In this document: positions 44,233 to 52,127 of the stretch, piece after piece
Numbering within the stretch: the first letter of the stretch is position 1
Layout: every line of letters begins with the position of its first letter
Origin: Mycolicibacterium sp. CBMA 234
Lineage (GTDB): Bacteria > Actinomycetota > Actinomycetes > Mycobacteriales > Mycobacteriaceae
Reading direction: 5' to 3'
Assembly (NCBI RefSeq): GCF_009729415.1
Contig: NZ_MPKW01000036.1
Coordinates: 62,001-126,000, forward strand
DNA: 64,000 bases
The notes under the pieces: generated by a model
The model's database searches: none
What the model saw: the letters and a program-made list of their open reading frames with translations, nothing else
What the model was told of the DNA's origin: nothing
Made by a program: the position numbers and the translations under genes

Positions 44233-44387
44233 TCCGCCGGGCCATCGCGTCATCGTTCGACAGCCATAGCGTAACCGCGTCGGCACCGGGAAGCGACGAA
44301 ATCGGTTTATGTACAACGGGATTCGTTACCTAGGGTCTAGTTTTCTGGACCCCTCGCTGTATTGACACGCGGTCTAACGTTGGCGGC

Positions 44388-44609
44388 ATGGAACCAGCCG
44401 GTGCCCGCCACGTGAACGTTGCCGCCGATGACCGGAGTCTGGTAACCCGCCGTGAAGCCGCCCGGCTGATGTCAATAAGCCCCAAAGAAGTAGACAGAGC
44501 GCGCCACCGGGGCGACCTGGCCGCAGTGCGCTACGGCACGAAAGTGCTGATCCCACTTGATGAACTGCGACGTTTCGCAGCAGTACTACCCCCTGGCGAT
44601 ATTGGGTAG
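44388..44609 (+). CDS. Excisionase-like small HTH protein
   Basis: 73 residues with a MerR/Xis-type winged HTH: SLVTRREAARLMSISPKEVDRARHRGDL, then AVRYGTKVLIPLDELRRF, which is the HTH_17 layout of phage excisionases. Together with the integrase stub this suggests the recombination-directionality factor of the old element. The ATG at 44388 follows TAACGT plus 7 bases (leaderless). It could also be a small repressor. Confidence 0.75.
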   Translation: MEPAGARHVNVAADDRSLVTRREAARLMSISPKEVDRARHRGDLAAVRYGTKVLIPLDELRRFAAVLPPGDIG

Positions 44610-44706
44610 ATCGATGGAACCCCCAGTGGCGCAATGGCGTTCAGTGAAAGGGGCGCGGCCGTAAACCGGGGCCGGGCGGCGGGTAATCCGCGCGGTTGGT
44701 AGGTGC

Positions 44707-45189
44707 TTAAGGGTCCTTCAACTTCGGGATCGGAGCGATCGCCTTGGCCTTGTTTCCATTGACGGTCTTCCAGATCAACAGCGACCCGACGAACGCGACG
44801 GCGACACCGAGCCCGTACACGTAGACCGCGATCCCCAGATCGACTACTTGTCCCGGTGCCTTGTAGTCCACGGTGCCGTCGAGGTTGACCGGGTACATGG
44901 TTCGCCCGTTCTTGTCCGTCGCGACCTGAATCAGATAGACGACCGACACCACGGCGAGATAGGTGGGGTTCTTCCACCACGCTTCTTCGGTCGCAACGGC
45001 CAGGTACGCGGTGACGCCGATCGCGAACGCCAGCACGAGGACTGGCCAGTAGCCCTGTTGTGCCATCGTGTTGTCCACGATGTGACGGAATCCCTTGGGC
45101 TCGAAAACTGGCAAAAACGCCGAGAGCGCCATGAGGCCAGCTCCGGCGATGGCGACACCCAGGCCGAGCGGATTGCGGATGGTAGCCAT
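44707..45189 (-). CDS. Four-helix membrane protein of the island
   Basis: 160 residues with about four membrane helices: GVAIAGAGLMALSAFLP, then YWPVLVLAFAIGVTAYLAV, YLAVVSVVYLIQVAT and LGIAVYVYGLGVAVAFVGSLL. A short extracytoplasmic loop (DKNGRTMYPVNLDG) lies before the last. The ATG at 45189 has AGGGG at 8 bases; the frame is open to 45273. Position next to phage-like genes suggests a prophage membrane protein, perhaps for superinfection exclusion, but no motif shows this. Confidence 0.7.
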   Translation of the reverse strand: MATIRNPLGLGVAIAGAGLMALSAFLPVFEPKGFRHIVDNTMAQQGYWPVLVLAFAIGVTAYLAVATEEAWWKNPTYLAVVSVVYLIQVATDKNGRTMYPVNLDGTVDYKAPGQVVDLGIAVYVYGLGVAVAFVGSLLIWKTVNGNKAKAIAPIPKLKDP

Positions 45190-45286
45190 ATAGCTACCCC
45201 TCACCCCTAGAGGAAAACTAAGTAGCGCAAGGTTATAGCTGCGCATCGACCTGCCGCAGCAAGATCGTTGCAAATTGTCGCAGCCG

Positions 45287-45574
45287 TCAGAGGCTTTCTG
45301 GTCCGTCGCCTTCGCCCATCACGCTCTGGTCGAGCGCGCTCATCAAGCTCAGAACCGATGCCTTGTCCTGGCGGCCGAAGTATTGCGCCAATGTGGCGCT
45401 GAACCCGACCACCTGGTTAACCAACTCGAACTGGCTGTCCGCCTCCCGAATCGTCTTCTCGATTTCGGCGCGCCAATCGTCCACTGTGCCAGCGCCAGCG
45501 CGCTGGCGTACTGCCTCGTAGGTCAGCTGCCAGGCCCGCTCACGGTCAGTGAACTTTCGTCCCCAATCGTGCAT
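45287..45574 (-). CDS. Unknown small island protein, 95 residues
   Basis: A mostly helical, charged cytosolic protein (RERAWQLTYEAVRQRAGAG, then EIEKTIREADSQFELVNQVV). I recognise no domain. The ATG at 45574 (MHDWGRKFT) lies 7 bases after TAGCCT, the leaderless arrangement, and I prefer it to the upstream open start at 45622. It is followed by the membrane protein gene on the same strand. Confidence 0.6.
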   Translation of the reverse strand: MHDWGRKFTDRERAWQLTYEAVRQRAGAGTVDDWRAEIEKTIREADSQFELVNQVVGFSATLAQYFGRQDKASVLSLMSALDQSVMGEGDGPESL

Positions 45575-45638
45575 GCCGATGAGGCTAGGACCGCTGCAAC
45601 TGACGCGGATGTCTAATCGCACGATCGTCAGTGTTCAT

Positions 45639-45821
45639 TCAGGCTGTCGACCGTTTGGGCGCGCCTCGCGCCAGCCGCTCATCGAGTAGTTGATCCATCA
45701 AGGTGCTACTGCCGACTGGACCTAGTTCCCGCAGGCCAACTCGAACTATGGCGATTGCTCGGAGGTCGGCATCGATGTCGGTGATGGTTCGCTTATGTAC
45801 TTGGACGGTTGCCGGGTTCAC
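45639..45821 (-). CDS. Possible small protein, 60 residues
   Basis: A short frame with GTG start: TITDIDADLRAIAIVRVGLRELGP, ending GAPKRSTA. It is divergent from the next gene and shares its promoter region. There is no recognisable domain or ribosome site, so it could be a chance frame. The helical, charged composition is mildly protein-like. Confidence 0.35.
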   Translation of the reverse strand: MNPATVQVHKRTITDIDADLRAIAIVRVGLRELGPVGSSTLMDQLLDERLARGAPKRSTA

Positions 45822-45849
45822 TCAGTTACATCGAACGTATGATCGAACA

Positions 45850-46155
45850 GTGGACCTACCGGCGATCACCTACACGGGGCGCCCAACGCGCTCGGTGTTC
45901 CGCCGTGTCGATCCGCCCCAGACCGTAGTCGTTGACCTCGGAGTGTTGTTCCCGCGCCAGCCGTTCTACGAAGGCCGCTACAACCCGGATGGCCTACAAA
46001 TGCGTGCCCGTGCCCACGGGCAGCTCACCTGCTGGGGTATGTGCCGGGACGGAATGTGGTGGGGGCTGGTGACGTACCCGATCGAGTTCGGGGAGAAGTG
46101 TCGGACCGTCACCCATTGGATACCCGCGTGGATTCTGCTGAAGGTTTCTCGCTGA
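45850..46155 (+). CDS. Unknown small island protein, 101 residues
   Basis: From the GTG at 45850 the protein reads MDLPAITYTGRPTRSVFRRV and continues with a Trp- and Cys-containing second half (LTCWGMCRDGMWWGLVTY). I do not recognise the family; it looks like a phage-type accessory protein. TATGAT lies exactly 6 bases before the GTG, a textbook leaderless start, and I therefore reject the longer open frame from 45703. Confidence 0.65.
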   Translation: MDLPAITYTGRPTRSVFRRVDPPQTVVVDLGVLFPRQPFYEGRYNPDGLQMRARAHGQLTCWGMCRDGMWWGLVTYPIEFGEKCRTVTHWIPAWILLKVSR

Positions 46156-46285
46156 AGTTATTGACTGGGCCGTATGTCGCGGCCCGGACGCCTTGCAGCT
46201 CAGCGAAAGGGCGCGCTGCTGACAAGGCAGTCGTCAAGGGAAATCAACGTCGGTTGGCGGTCGACCAGCGCTTTAAACTGTCCTG

Positions 46286-46570
46286 GTGGGGGATCACATC
46301 GAGGTCGACAGTGCGGGCCTGCTGTCGCACGCCGGGGTCTGCGACGCTGCGGCATCGTCGATGCCTGTCCCAGCGCCCTCGGCCGCCGGCCACCTGACTC
46401 AAGCGACCGCCGCCGCCGTAGCGCGCGGTCATGCGTTGATTGATGCCGTCGCGGCACAGCTGTCCGGACGGTCGGCCGCTACGGGTACGGCGCTGCGGGC
46501 CGCAGCCGGGGGATACTCCACAGCCGATAGCGATAACGCGCAGTCGATCAGCCGAACCGTTCAGGTCTGA
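46286..46570 (+). CDS. EspC-like type VII secretion partner, module A
   Basis: 94 residues with the build of the EspC/DUF2580 family: an N-terminal V-DSAGLLSHAG segment, two long helices and a C-terminal secretion motif YSTAD (Tyr77 to Asp81, YxxxD). Such proteins form a helical pair with a WxG partner and are exported by ESX systems. The GTG at 46286 lies 6 bases after TAAACT (leaderless). Its stop overlaps the next ATG (TGATG), tying it to the large downstream protein. Confidence 0.75.
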   Translation: MGDHIEVDSAGLLSHAGVCDAAASSMPVPAPSAAGHLTQATAAAVARGHALIDAVAAQLSGRSAATGTALRAAAGGYSTADSDNAQSISRTVQV

Positions 46571-48141
46571 TGCCCGCAGCCACAGGTGGTGCCCTGACCC
46601 GCTCTGACATCGAGGCCTGGGACACGAACCACCTAGAGGCCGCCGCGACCCACTTCAAATCGGTCGCTGGACACTGGGAAGGCCACTTCGAAACGATTCA
46701 CCAGGGCATGCTCCGACCCGGAGGCACCCCATGGGAAGGAACCGCCGCCGATGCCGCAGCTGAGCGGAGCTGGGGCGACCTGGTGAAAGTCCGGGGCGCG
46801 GCCGATCCGTTGTACGCGGCGGCCGGCCACGCCACCACCGGTGCCGGCGACGTTGCCTGGGCCAAGCGCCAGGTACTCGACGCAATCGCCGAAGCCGAAG
46901 AAGCCGGATTCACTGTCGGACAGGACTTCTCGGTCACGGATAAGTCATCGGGCGGCGCGATGCGCAGCACCCCAGGCCGCCAACAGAAAGCACAGGCTTT
47001 CGTCGACGAAATCAGTAACCGGGTGCGGGCACTGGTCGCGATTGACAAACAAGTCGCAACCCAAATCACTGCGGCGCTGGCGCCGTTGGGCGGGATCGGT
47101 TTCAACGAGCCTGTATCGACCACAGAACCGCCCGAGAAGGAGCGCCAGCCCATAATGCAGGCGGCGGGGTACGGGATTAAGCAGGATGTGCCGAAGGCAT
47201 CTAACGCGGAGCCGGAGGGCAACAGGCACCAGAACCAGATCGACGCGTTCCGACACGTGTTCAGTCGAGAACCGGTGTCGCGGGCCGACTGGGATACCGC
47301 CGCTGCTCTCGATCCGCACAGTTACGACCCCAAGAACGGCGGTGTGCCTCCGAACATCACCGTTGGCACTATCACGCCGCGCCCTGGGCAGGGAGTGGTT
47401 CGCACCAACCTGTTCATCCCCGGAGAGTCGGTGCTGGACCCCCAGCTGACCAGCCTGCCGCACTCCAACCTGGGAGATAACCGGGGCTTCTCGCCCACGG
47501 TCAGTCCAGAAGCCTCCCGGGTCTCGATCCTTGTCGACTACGAGAACGGCATCATCGTGGCCCGCCAGAACCCATCGGTGGACGCCACCACCGGCCACAT
47601 CCAGGCCGGGACTCCTACTGTCTCCGCCGTGCAGCGCAGCGATGGCGGAATCCTGCTGCACTACAACGCGGCCGACCCGTTCTCCCCGGGCGGGCAGGAC
47701 GTGGCCAAGAGCATCCCGTTCTCCGTAAACGGCGAGCTGGCGATCACACCGACACCGAACGGACCGGTCGTCGGCGGAAACGTCACCAACTATCCCGCGA
47801 TGGAGATTTACCACGACGGCGCCAGTGGACCGTCGCAGGTGCTCGCCCAGCAGTGGCCGCTGGTCTCCGACGGTTCCACGGGTCCTGGGGCAGGGCTTTG
47901 GTGGCACCGCCCAATTGGCGACGCCAGTTTGGTGCTGGGATTCAACGACCTGAACCCTGCGCTGCCTGGCGTACCTGTTCCTGGGGCGCTGCCACCTCAT
48001 GGCGGTCCAACGGCAGTCCCCGCTGCGCCTCCACTCATCGCGACCCCGCCTGGGCTTTCCGACCTAGGTCCGGTGGGCGCACCACCTGCCGTACGACATC
48101 ATGATCCGGTAGTTACGCTGCCGCCATTGCCGCCGCACTGA
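46570..48141 (+). CDS. Large WxG-bearing ESX substrate with unknown C-terminal domain, module A (putative effector)
   Basis: 523 residues. The first 190 are helical with WEG at residues 36-38 and 55-57, like a WXG100 protein. After a linker (TTEPPEKERQP) come a segment NRHQNQIDAFRHVFSREPVS, with DAFRH as in some toxin-associated domains, and a beta-rich domain (VSILVDYENGIIVARQNPS). The tail is Pro-rich (PHGGPTAVPAAPPLIATPP). There is no signal peptide. I expect export with the upstream EspC-like protein; the activity is unknown. The next gene encodes a small membrane protein. Confidence 0.7.
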   Translation: MPAATGGALTRSDIEAWDTNHLEAAATHFKSVAGHWEGHFETIHQGMLRPGGTPWEGTAADAAAERSWGDLVKVRGAADPLYAAAGHATTGAGDVAWAKRQVLDAIAEAEEAGFTVGQDFSVTDKSSGGAMRSTPGRQQKAQAFVDEISNRVRALVAIDKQVATQITAALAPLGGIGFNEPVSTTEPPEKERQPIMQAAGYGIKQDVPKASNAEPEGNRHQNQIDAFRHVFSREPVSRADWDTAAALDPHSYDPKNGGVPPNITVGTITPRPGQGVVRTNLFIPGESVLDPQLTSLPHSNLGDNRGFSPTVSPEASRVSILVDYENGIIVARQNPSVDATTGHIQAGTPTVSAVQRSDGGILLHYNAADPFSPGGQDVAKSIPFSVNGELAITPTPNGPVVGGNVTNYPAMEIYHDGASGPSQVLAQQWPLVSDGSTGPGAGLWWHRPIGDASLVLGFNDLNPALPGVPVPGALPPHGGPTAVPAAPPLIATPPGLSDLGPVGAPPAVRHHDPVVTLPPLPPH

Positions 48142-48153
48142 GGAGTCAAGGAA

Positions 48154-48423
48154 ATGAATTCCACCGAGTCGACCCCAGCTCTCCGGTCGCCGCAGTGGTG
48201 GGCCGGAATGGTTCTCGGGGTGGTCTCCACTCTGACGGTGGCCGCACTCGTCTTTTTCACCGTGCCGTATCTGTTGGTGTTGGTGCTCGCCTGGCCGCTG
48301 CTGTTCACCCTGGCCACTATGGCGTTGGATCGCCCTTCCTTCACGAAGGGGGCGTTCTCCTCGTTGTTTGTGGTGCTGGCGATTGTGGTGGTGTCGCTCG
48401 GAGTGAGCCTCCTGCGGGGCTGA
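48154..48423 (+). CDS. Small three-helix membrane protein, candidate immunity of module A
   Basis: 89 residues: WWAGMVLGVVSTLTVAALVF and PYLLVLVLAWPLLFTLATM, then FSSLFVVLAIVVVSLGVSLL are three probable membrane helices joined by short loops. It starts 12 bp after the putative effector with AAGGAA as ribosome site and nothing else follows before a new promoter. Small membrane proteins behind secreted effectors are often immunity proteins; this is inference from context alone. Confidence 0.7.
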   Translation: MNSTESTPALRSPQWWAGMVLGVVSTLTVAALVFFTVPYLLVLVLAWPLLFTLATMALDRPSFTKGAFSSLFVVLAIVVVSLGVSLLRG

Positions 48424-48536
48424 CCGCCAGGCGCAGGTACCTCCCGGATTGGGAACGACGTCCTGCGGCCAGATGACCCCGGGAAGTCTCAAATAGGTGC
48501 CGTGATGGGGTCGACGGTGGATTTAAGATCGGGTGT

Positions 48537-48836
48537 ATGGCGGGGGTGTTACGTGTGGATCCCAAGGCACTGCGTGATGCCGCGCATGCGCAAACAGGTG
48601 TAGCGACATTCATCTCGACCATGGCAGTCGGTGAGTCGCTGACCAGCGCAGGTGACGGGTTGTCCGGCCTGCACAGCGAAGCGATGTGCCGAACAGTGGG
48701 CGAGTTGTTCGACACCGAGACTTCAGCCGCGCACGGCGAATTGACCGCGCATGCCGAGAAGCTGTCGACGGCCGCAGGCATGTACCTGCGAACCGACAAG
48801 GAACACGGTGAGCGCATAGACAAGCTCGTTCGATGA
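48537..48836 (+). CDS. EspC-like type VII secretion partner, module B
   Basis: 99 residues of the EspC/DUF2580 family, similar in place to M. tuberculosis Rv2078. The N-terminal VDPKALRDAAHAQTGV helix, a central turn with Cys, and YLRTD (Tyr83 to Asp87) as secretion motif are visible. The ATG at 48537 lies 7 bases after TAAGAT, with the same TTTAA context as the promoter of module A. It ends 49 bp before the hydrolase gene. Confidence 0.78.
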   Translation: MAGVLRVDPKALRDAAHAQTGVATFISTMAVGESLTSAGDGLSGLHSEAMCRTVGELFDTETSAAHGELTAHAEKLSTAAGMYLRTDKEHGERIDKLVR

Positions 48837-48885
48837 TCGACTGCGCCGCAGCACAATTGGCTGCGACCAAGATTCGGCGCCATCC

Positions 48886-50688
48886 GTGACGGTGACCGTC
48901 CCGCAGGTGGAAGCATCGCGACCCGAGTCGTTGACCCAGTCGGCAACCGAGCTGGGCGCCAAGGCCTCAAATCTGGCCACCCAGATCGACACGCAGCGTT
49001 CCACGATCACCGGACTGCAGGACAGTTGGAAGGGCACCGCCTCCGATGCCGCGGTCGCCAAAGTGCAACCGACCATCGCGCGGATGCAACAGATCCACGA
49101 TGCCCTGGGCCGCGCGCAGGCGGTGCTCCAGGCGGGCGGCACACAACTGTCGGCGGACCGGACCAACGTGGTCAACACCGTCAGCCAACTCACCGGTCAG
49201 GGCTGGCAAGTCTCCCCAGACGGCAGTGTCTCGGCGCGCCCGGGCGGCCCGCTGGATCAATACGCCAAGGCCAGCCCGGTCAACGAGATGAAAGTGCTCC
49301 AGCTCGCGGCCACCAACTCCACCACCGTCAAAACGCTGCTAGCCCGCTTCGACACCACCGACCGGCAGCTGAGCCAGAATCTGCGCACCGCTGCCGCCGG
49401 CCTCGACGGCGCGCCGACCAAACTCGGTATCGGTGACCTGCCCCAGGACAAGCCGCCCTACGACGACGGCTCACAGATCCCGACCGGCAAGAGTCCAGAA
49501 GAGGTCAACAAGTGGTGGAAATCGCTCAATCAGCAGCAGCGTGATCAGCTGCTGCATGACTGGCCTGACCGGCTCGGCAACCTCAACGGCATCCCGGTGA
49601 TCGACCGCAACAAGGCCAACCAGGCTGTCATGAATCAAGACCTCAACCGTCCTGCCGAGGTCGCCAAGGCACGCGGCGTCACTGTCGAGGAGGTGTTCGC
49701 GCACCCCGAGCAGTACGGCATGGCCGGAGAGATGATGAACCGCTACAACAATGCGGTCAAGGTCAAAGAGGGACTGGAGAAGAACGCGGGGGCAACGGGT
49801 GCGCCGACCTTCCTTCAGGTCTACGAACCCGACAAGTTCGGTGGGGCTGGGCGCGCCGCGATCGCCATCGGCAACCCCGATGAGGCGGCCAACACCGCCG
49901 TGGTGGTCCCGGGGACCAGCCACAGTGTCACCGAAGGCTGGCTGAGTTCACCTGACGCCGCCCACATCTACACCGAAACCAAAAACGCCGACCACAGCAG
50001 GCAGACGTCGGTGATCGCGTGGATGGGCTATGACGCACCGGACAGCCTGTTCGATCCCCAGGTGGGACAAACTGGACTGGCCCATCAGGGCGGAGCGCTG
50101 CTGGCCGCCGACGTCAACGCACTCAGCGCGACCCACGACGACTCCAAGGTGGGCGGCCGCTCACACATCACCGCGATCGGGCATTCGTACGGATCGACCA
50201 CGGTCGCTGATGCGGCAGCCGGGTACGGCATGCACATCGACGACGCGGTCCTGGTGGGTTGCCCCGGAACGGATATGGCCCGCAACGCCAACGATTTCCA
50301 CCTCAACCCCGGCGGGCACGTCTATGTTGGCTCAGCCTCGACGGACCCGATCACCGCGCTGGGCGGCATGGGTCAAGCGCACGTACCGGGTACGGGCGTG
50401 ACGATCGCGCTGGGGGCCGATCCGTCCGTTGACGGGTTCGGGTCGACGAGGTTCAAGGCCGAAGTACCCGGCCTGACCTTCACTGATCACAGCCACTATT
50501 ACGATCCCGGGACCGAATCACTGTTCAGCATTGGGGATATCGCCTCCGGACATGGGGATGCGTTGGAGCATGACGGCATGACCGCACCGCACCGGGTGCA
50601 CCTCCCGTCGCCCTTCCCGTGGCTGCCGTCGACTGATGTCGACCCTGAGTTGTACCGGCCACCGACAAGCGGGCATGAGCATAAATGA
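48886..50688 (+). CDS. WXG100-DUF1023 alpha/beta hydrolase, module B (putative ESX effector, Rv2079-like)
   Basis: 600 residues. Residues 1-100 form a WXG100-like hairpin with WKG at 48-50. A helical middle holds NKWWKSLNQQQRDQLLHDWP, frequent in this family. The C-terminal DUF1023 alpha/beta hydrolase has the nucleophile elbow GHSYGS (Ser434), PGTSHSVTEGW and a late acidic-His region ending DHSHYYDPGTES. It may be a secreted lipase or esterase. GTG at 48886. Its stop overlaps the lipoprotein ribosome site. The last 40 codons recur as a decayed copy at 51288. Confidence 0.85.
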   Translation: MTVTVPQVEASRPESLTQSATELGAKASNLATQIDTQRSTITGLQDSWKGTASDAAVAKVQPTIARMQQIHDALGRAQAVLQAGGTQLSADRTNVVNTVSQLTGQGWQVSPDGSVSARPGGPLDQYAKASPVNEMKVLQLAATNSTTVKTLLARFDTTDRQLSQNLRTAAAGLDGAPTKLGIGDLPQDKPPYDDGSQIPTGKSPEEVNKWWKSLNQQQRDQLLHDWPDRLGNLNGIPVIDRNKANQAVMNQDLNRPAEVAKARGVTVEEVFAHPEQYGMAGEMMNRYNNAVKVKEGLEKNAGATGAPTFLQVYEPDKFGGAGRAAIAIGNPDEAANTAVVVPGTSHSVTEGWLSSPDAAHIYTETKNADHSRQTSVIAWMGYDAPDSLFDPQVGQTGLAHQGGALLAADVNALSATHDDSKVGGRSHITAIGHSYGSTTVADAAAGYGMHIDDAVLVGCPGTDMARNANDFHLNPGGHVYVGSASTDPITALGGMGQAHVPGTGVTIALGADPSVDGFGSTRFKAEVPGLTFTDHSHYYDPGTESLFSIGDIASGHGDALEHDGMTAPHRVHLPSPFPWLPSTDVDPELYRPPTSGHEHK

Positions 50689-50702
50689 AGGAGTCCGACA
50701 TC

Positions 50703-51215
50703 GTGACCCGCACCCGACGTGCAGTAATCCTTACCGCGGCAGCGGTCTTACTGGCAGGATGTGACACAGTGAATTCACTCGCCAACGGCGTGACCAACCC
50801 GATGACACCAGAACAGACCCGGCGCCAAGTCGTCGACGCCGCAACCGATGTCACACACCTCATCGGCAAACCCATTGAATCGGCATACTTTTGGCATGAA
50901 TCGTGCAGCGACGGCGACCAAGGCCCGTTCCGCGGCGCCGCCAGAATCTCCTATCAACCCCCCGCAGAACCCCACGCCGCGGCGGCCGCGTTCGACGACA
51001 TGACACAACGCCTCCGAAACGGTGGATGGGCCGCGGACAGTGACTTCAAAAGCCACGCACTGACATTGAAAAAAGGCGGTGTCAACGCTTCCCTGTCGCC
51101 GGCCGATGCCAGCGTCCCCCTGGCGTCGGTCATGCTGTACGGCGAGTGCCGCGACACGACCACCACCAAAGCCACCAAAGGCAACATCGAGACCCTCCAA
51201 CTCCCCATCAATTGA
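50703..51215 (+). CDS. Lipoprotein, LppJ-like, copy 1 (candidate immunity of module B)
   Basis: 170 residues. A lipoprotein signal RTRRAVILTAAAVLLAGC has the lipobox LAGC, so it is anchored outside the membrane. The domain has two further Cys (HESCSDGDQGPFRG and GECRDTTTTK), possibly a disulphide. The GTG at 50703 follows AAGGAG at 9 bases, and that site is formed by the ATGAAGGAG at the hydrolase stop. Order EspC-DUF1023-lipoprotein equals Rv2078-Rv2079-lppJ. About 85 percent identical to copy 2. Confidence 0.82.
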   Translation: MTRTRRAVILTAAAVLLAGCDTVNSLANGVTNPMTPEQTRRQVVDAATDVTHLIGKPIESAYFWHESCSDGDQGPFRGAARISYQPPAEPHAAAAAFDDMTQRLRNGGWAADSDFKSHALTLKKGGVNASLSPADASVPLASVMLYGECRDTTTTKATKGNIETLQLPIN

Positions 51216-51287
51216 ATGCGGGTCGGATGAGATCACAGTCGATCTCGGCGTTGACGCTGTCGGTCAAATCTCAGAAATCCAGCTGTG

Positions 51288-51410
51288 CTGGAGCACCACG
51301 GTATGACTGCATCGCACCGCAAGCACGTGCCGTCTGTATCCAGGACCGCCGTGACCGATTGTGACCCCGAGGTTTTCCGGCCGCCGATTGGCGATCACTT
51401 TCACAAGTGA
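51288..51410 (+). pseudogene. Decayed C-terminus of a second DUF1023 hydrolase
   Basis: In frame with the lipoprotein behind it, 40 codons read LEHHGMTASHRKHVPSVSR and then CDPEVFRPPIGDHFHK before the stop at 51408. They align end to end with the last residues of the intact hydrolase (LEHDGMTAPHR to VDPELYRPPTSGHEHK). The rest of the gene is gone. It shows that the hydrolase-lipoprotein unit was duplicated and the hydrolase then deleted. Confidence 0.85.
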
Positions 51411-51424
51411 AGGAGTTCGACATC

Positions 51425-51937
51425 GTGAACCGCACCCGACGTGCAGTGACCCTCATTGCGGCAGCAACCCTGCTCGCAGGATGCGACACAGTGAATGCGC
51501 TCATCAACGGCGTGACCAACCCGATGACACCGGAACAGGCCAGGAGTCAAGTTGTTGACGCCGCCACCGATGTCAGTCATCTCATCGCCAAACCCGTTGA
51601 GTCTGCGTACTTTTGGCATGAATCATGCAGTGACGGCGATCAAGGTCCGTTCCGCGGCGCCGTCAGAATCTCTTATCAACCGCCCGCCGATCCCCAGGCT
51701 GCAGCGGCCGCGTTCGATGACATGACGCAGCGTCTCCGACAAGGTGGATGGGCTGCCGACAGCGACTTCAAAAGCCACGCAACCACATTGAAAAAGAGCG
51801 GTGTCGACGCTTCCCTTTCGCCGGGACATGCCGGCGTCCCGGTAGCGTCGGTCATGCTCTACGGCGAGTGCCGCGACACGACGACCACCAAGGCCACCAA
51901 AGGCGACGGCGAGACCCTCCAGCTCCCTATCGATTGA
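51425..51937 (+). CDS. Lipoprotein, LppJ-like, copy 2 (orphan)
   Basis: 170 residues, about 85 percent identical to copy 1, with lipobox LLAGC and the same Cys-containing blocks. The GTG at 51425 uses the duplicated AAGGAG. Its substitutions are spread over the mature domain and the frame is intact, so it is under selection although its hydrolase is lost. The 3' flank (TGAATGCGGGTCGGATGAG) is also duplicated. Confidence 0.82.
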   Translation: MNRTRRAVTLIAAATLLAGCDTVNALINGVTNPMTPEQARSQVVDAATDVSHLIAKPVESAYFWHESCSDGDQGPFRGAVRISYQPPADPQAAAAAFDDMTQRLRQGGWAADSDFKSHATTLKKSGVDASLSPGHAGVPVASVMLYGECRDTTTTKATKGDGETLQLPID

Positions 51938-52127
51938 ATGCGGGTCGGATGAGGTCGCAGTGGATCTCCGTGGTGGAGCTGGCGGTCAGTTCTCAATATG
52001 CAGCTGCCTGGGTATAGAGCATGTTCTGTCCGAGCGCCATGATGTGAACCGGATTGCGTGATCGGCGTCCAGAACCATTGCGCCCCAGCGATTCCCGTTG
52101 ACGACGGCCGTATTGACCGGGCTGCCT

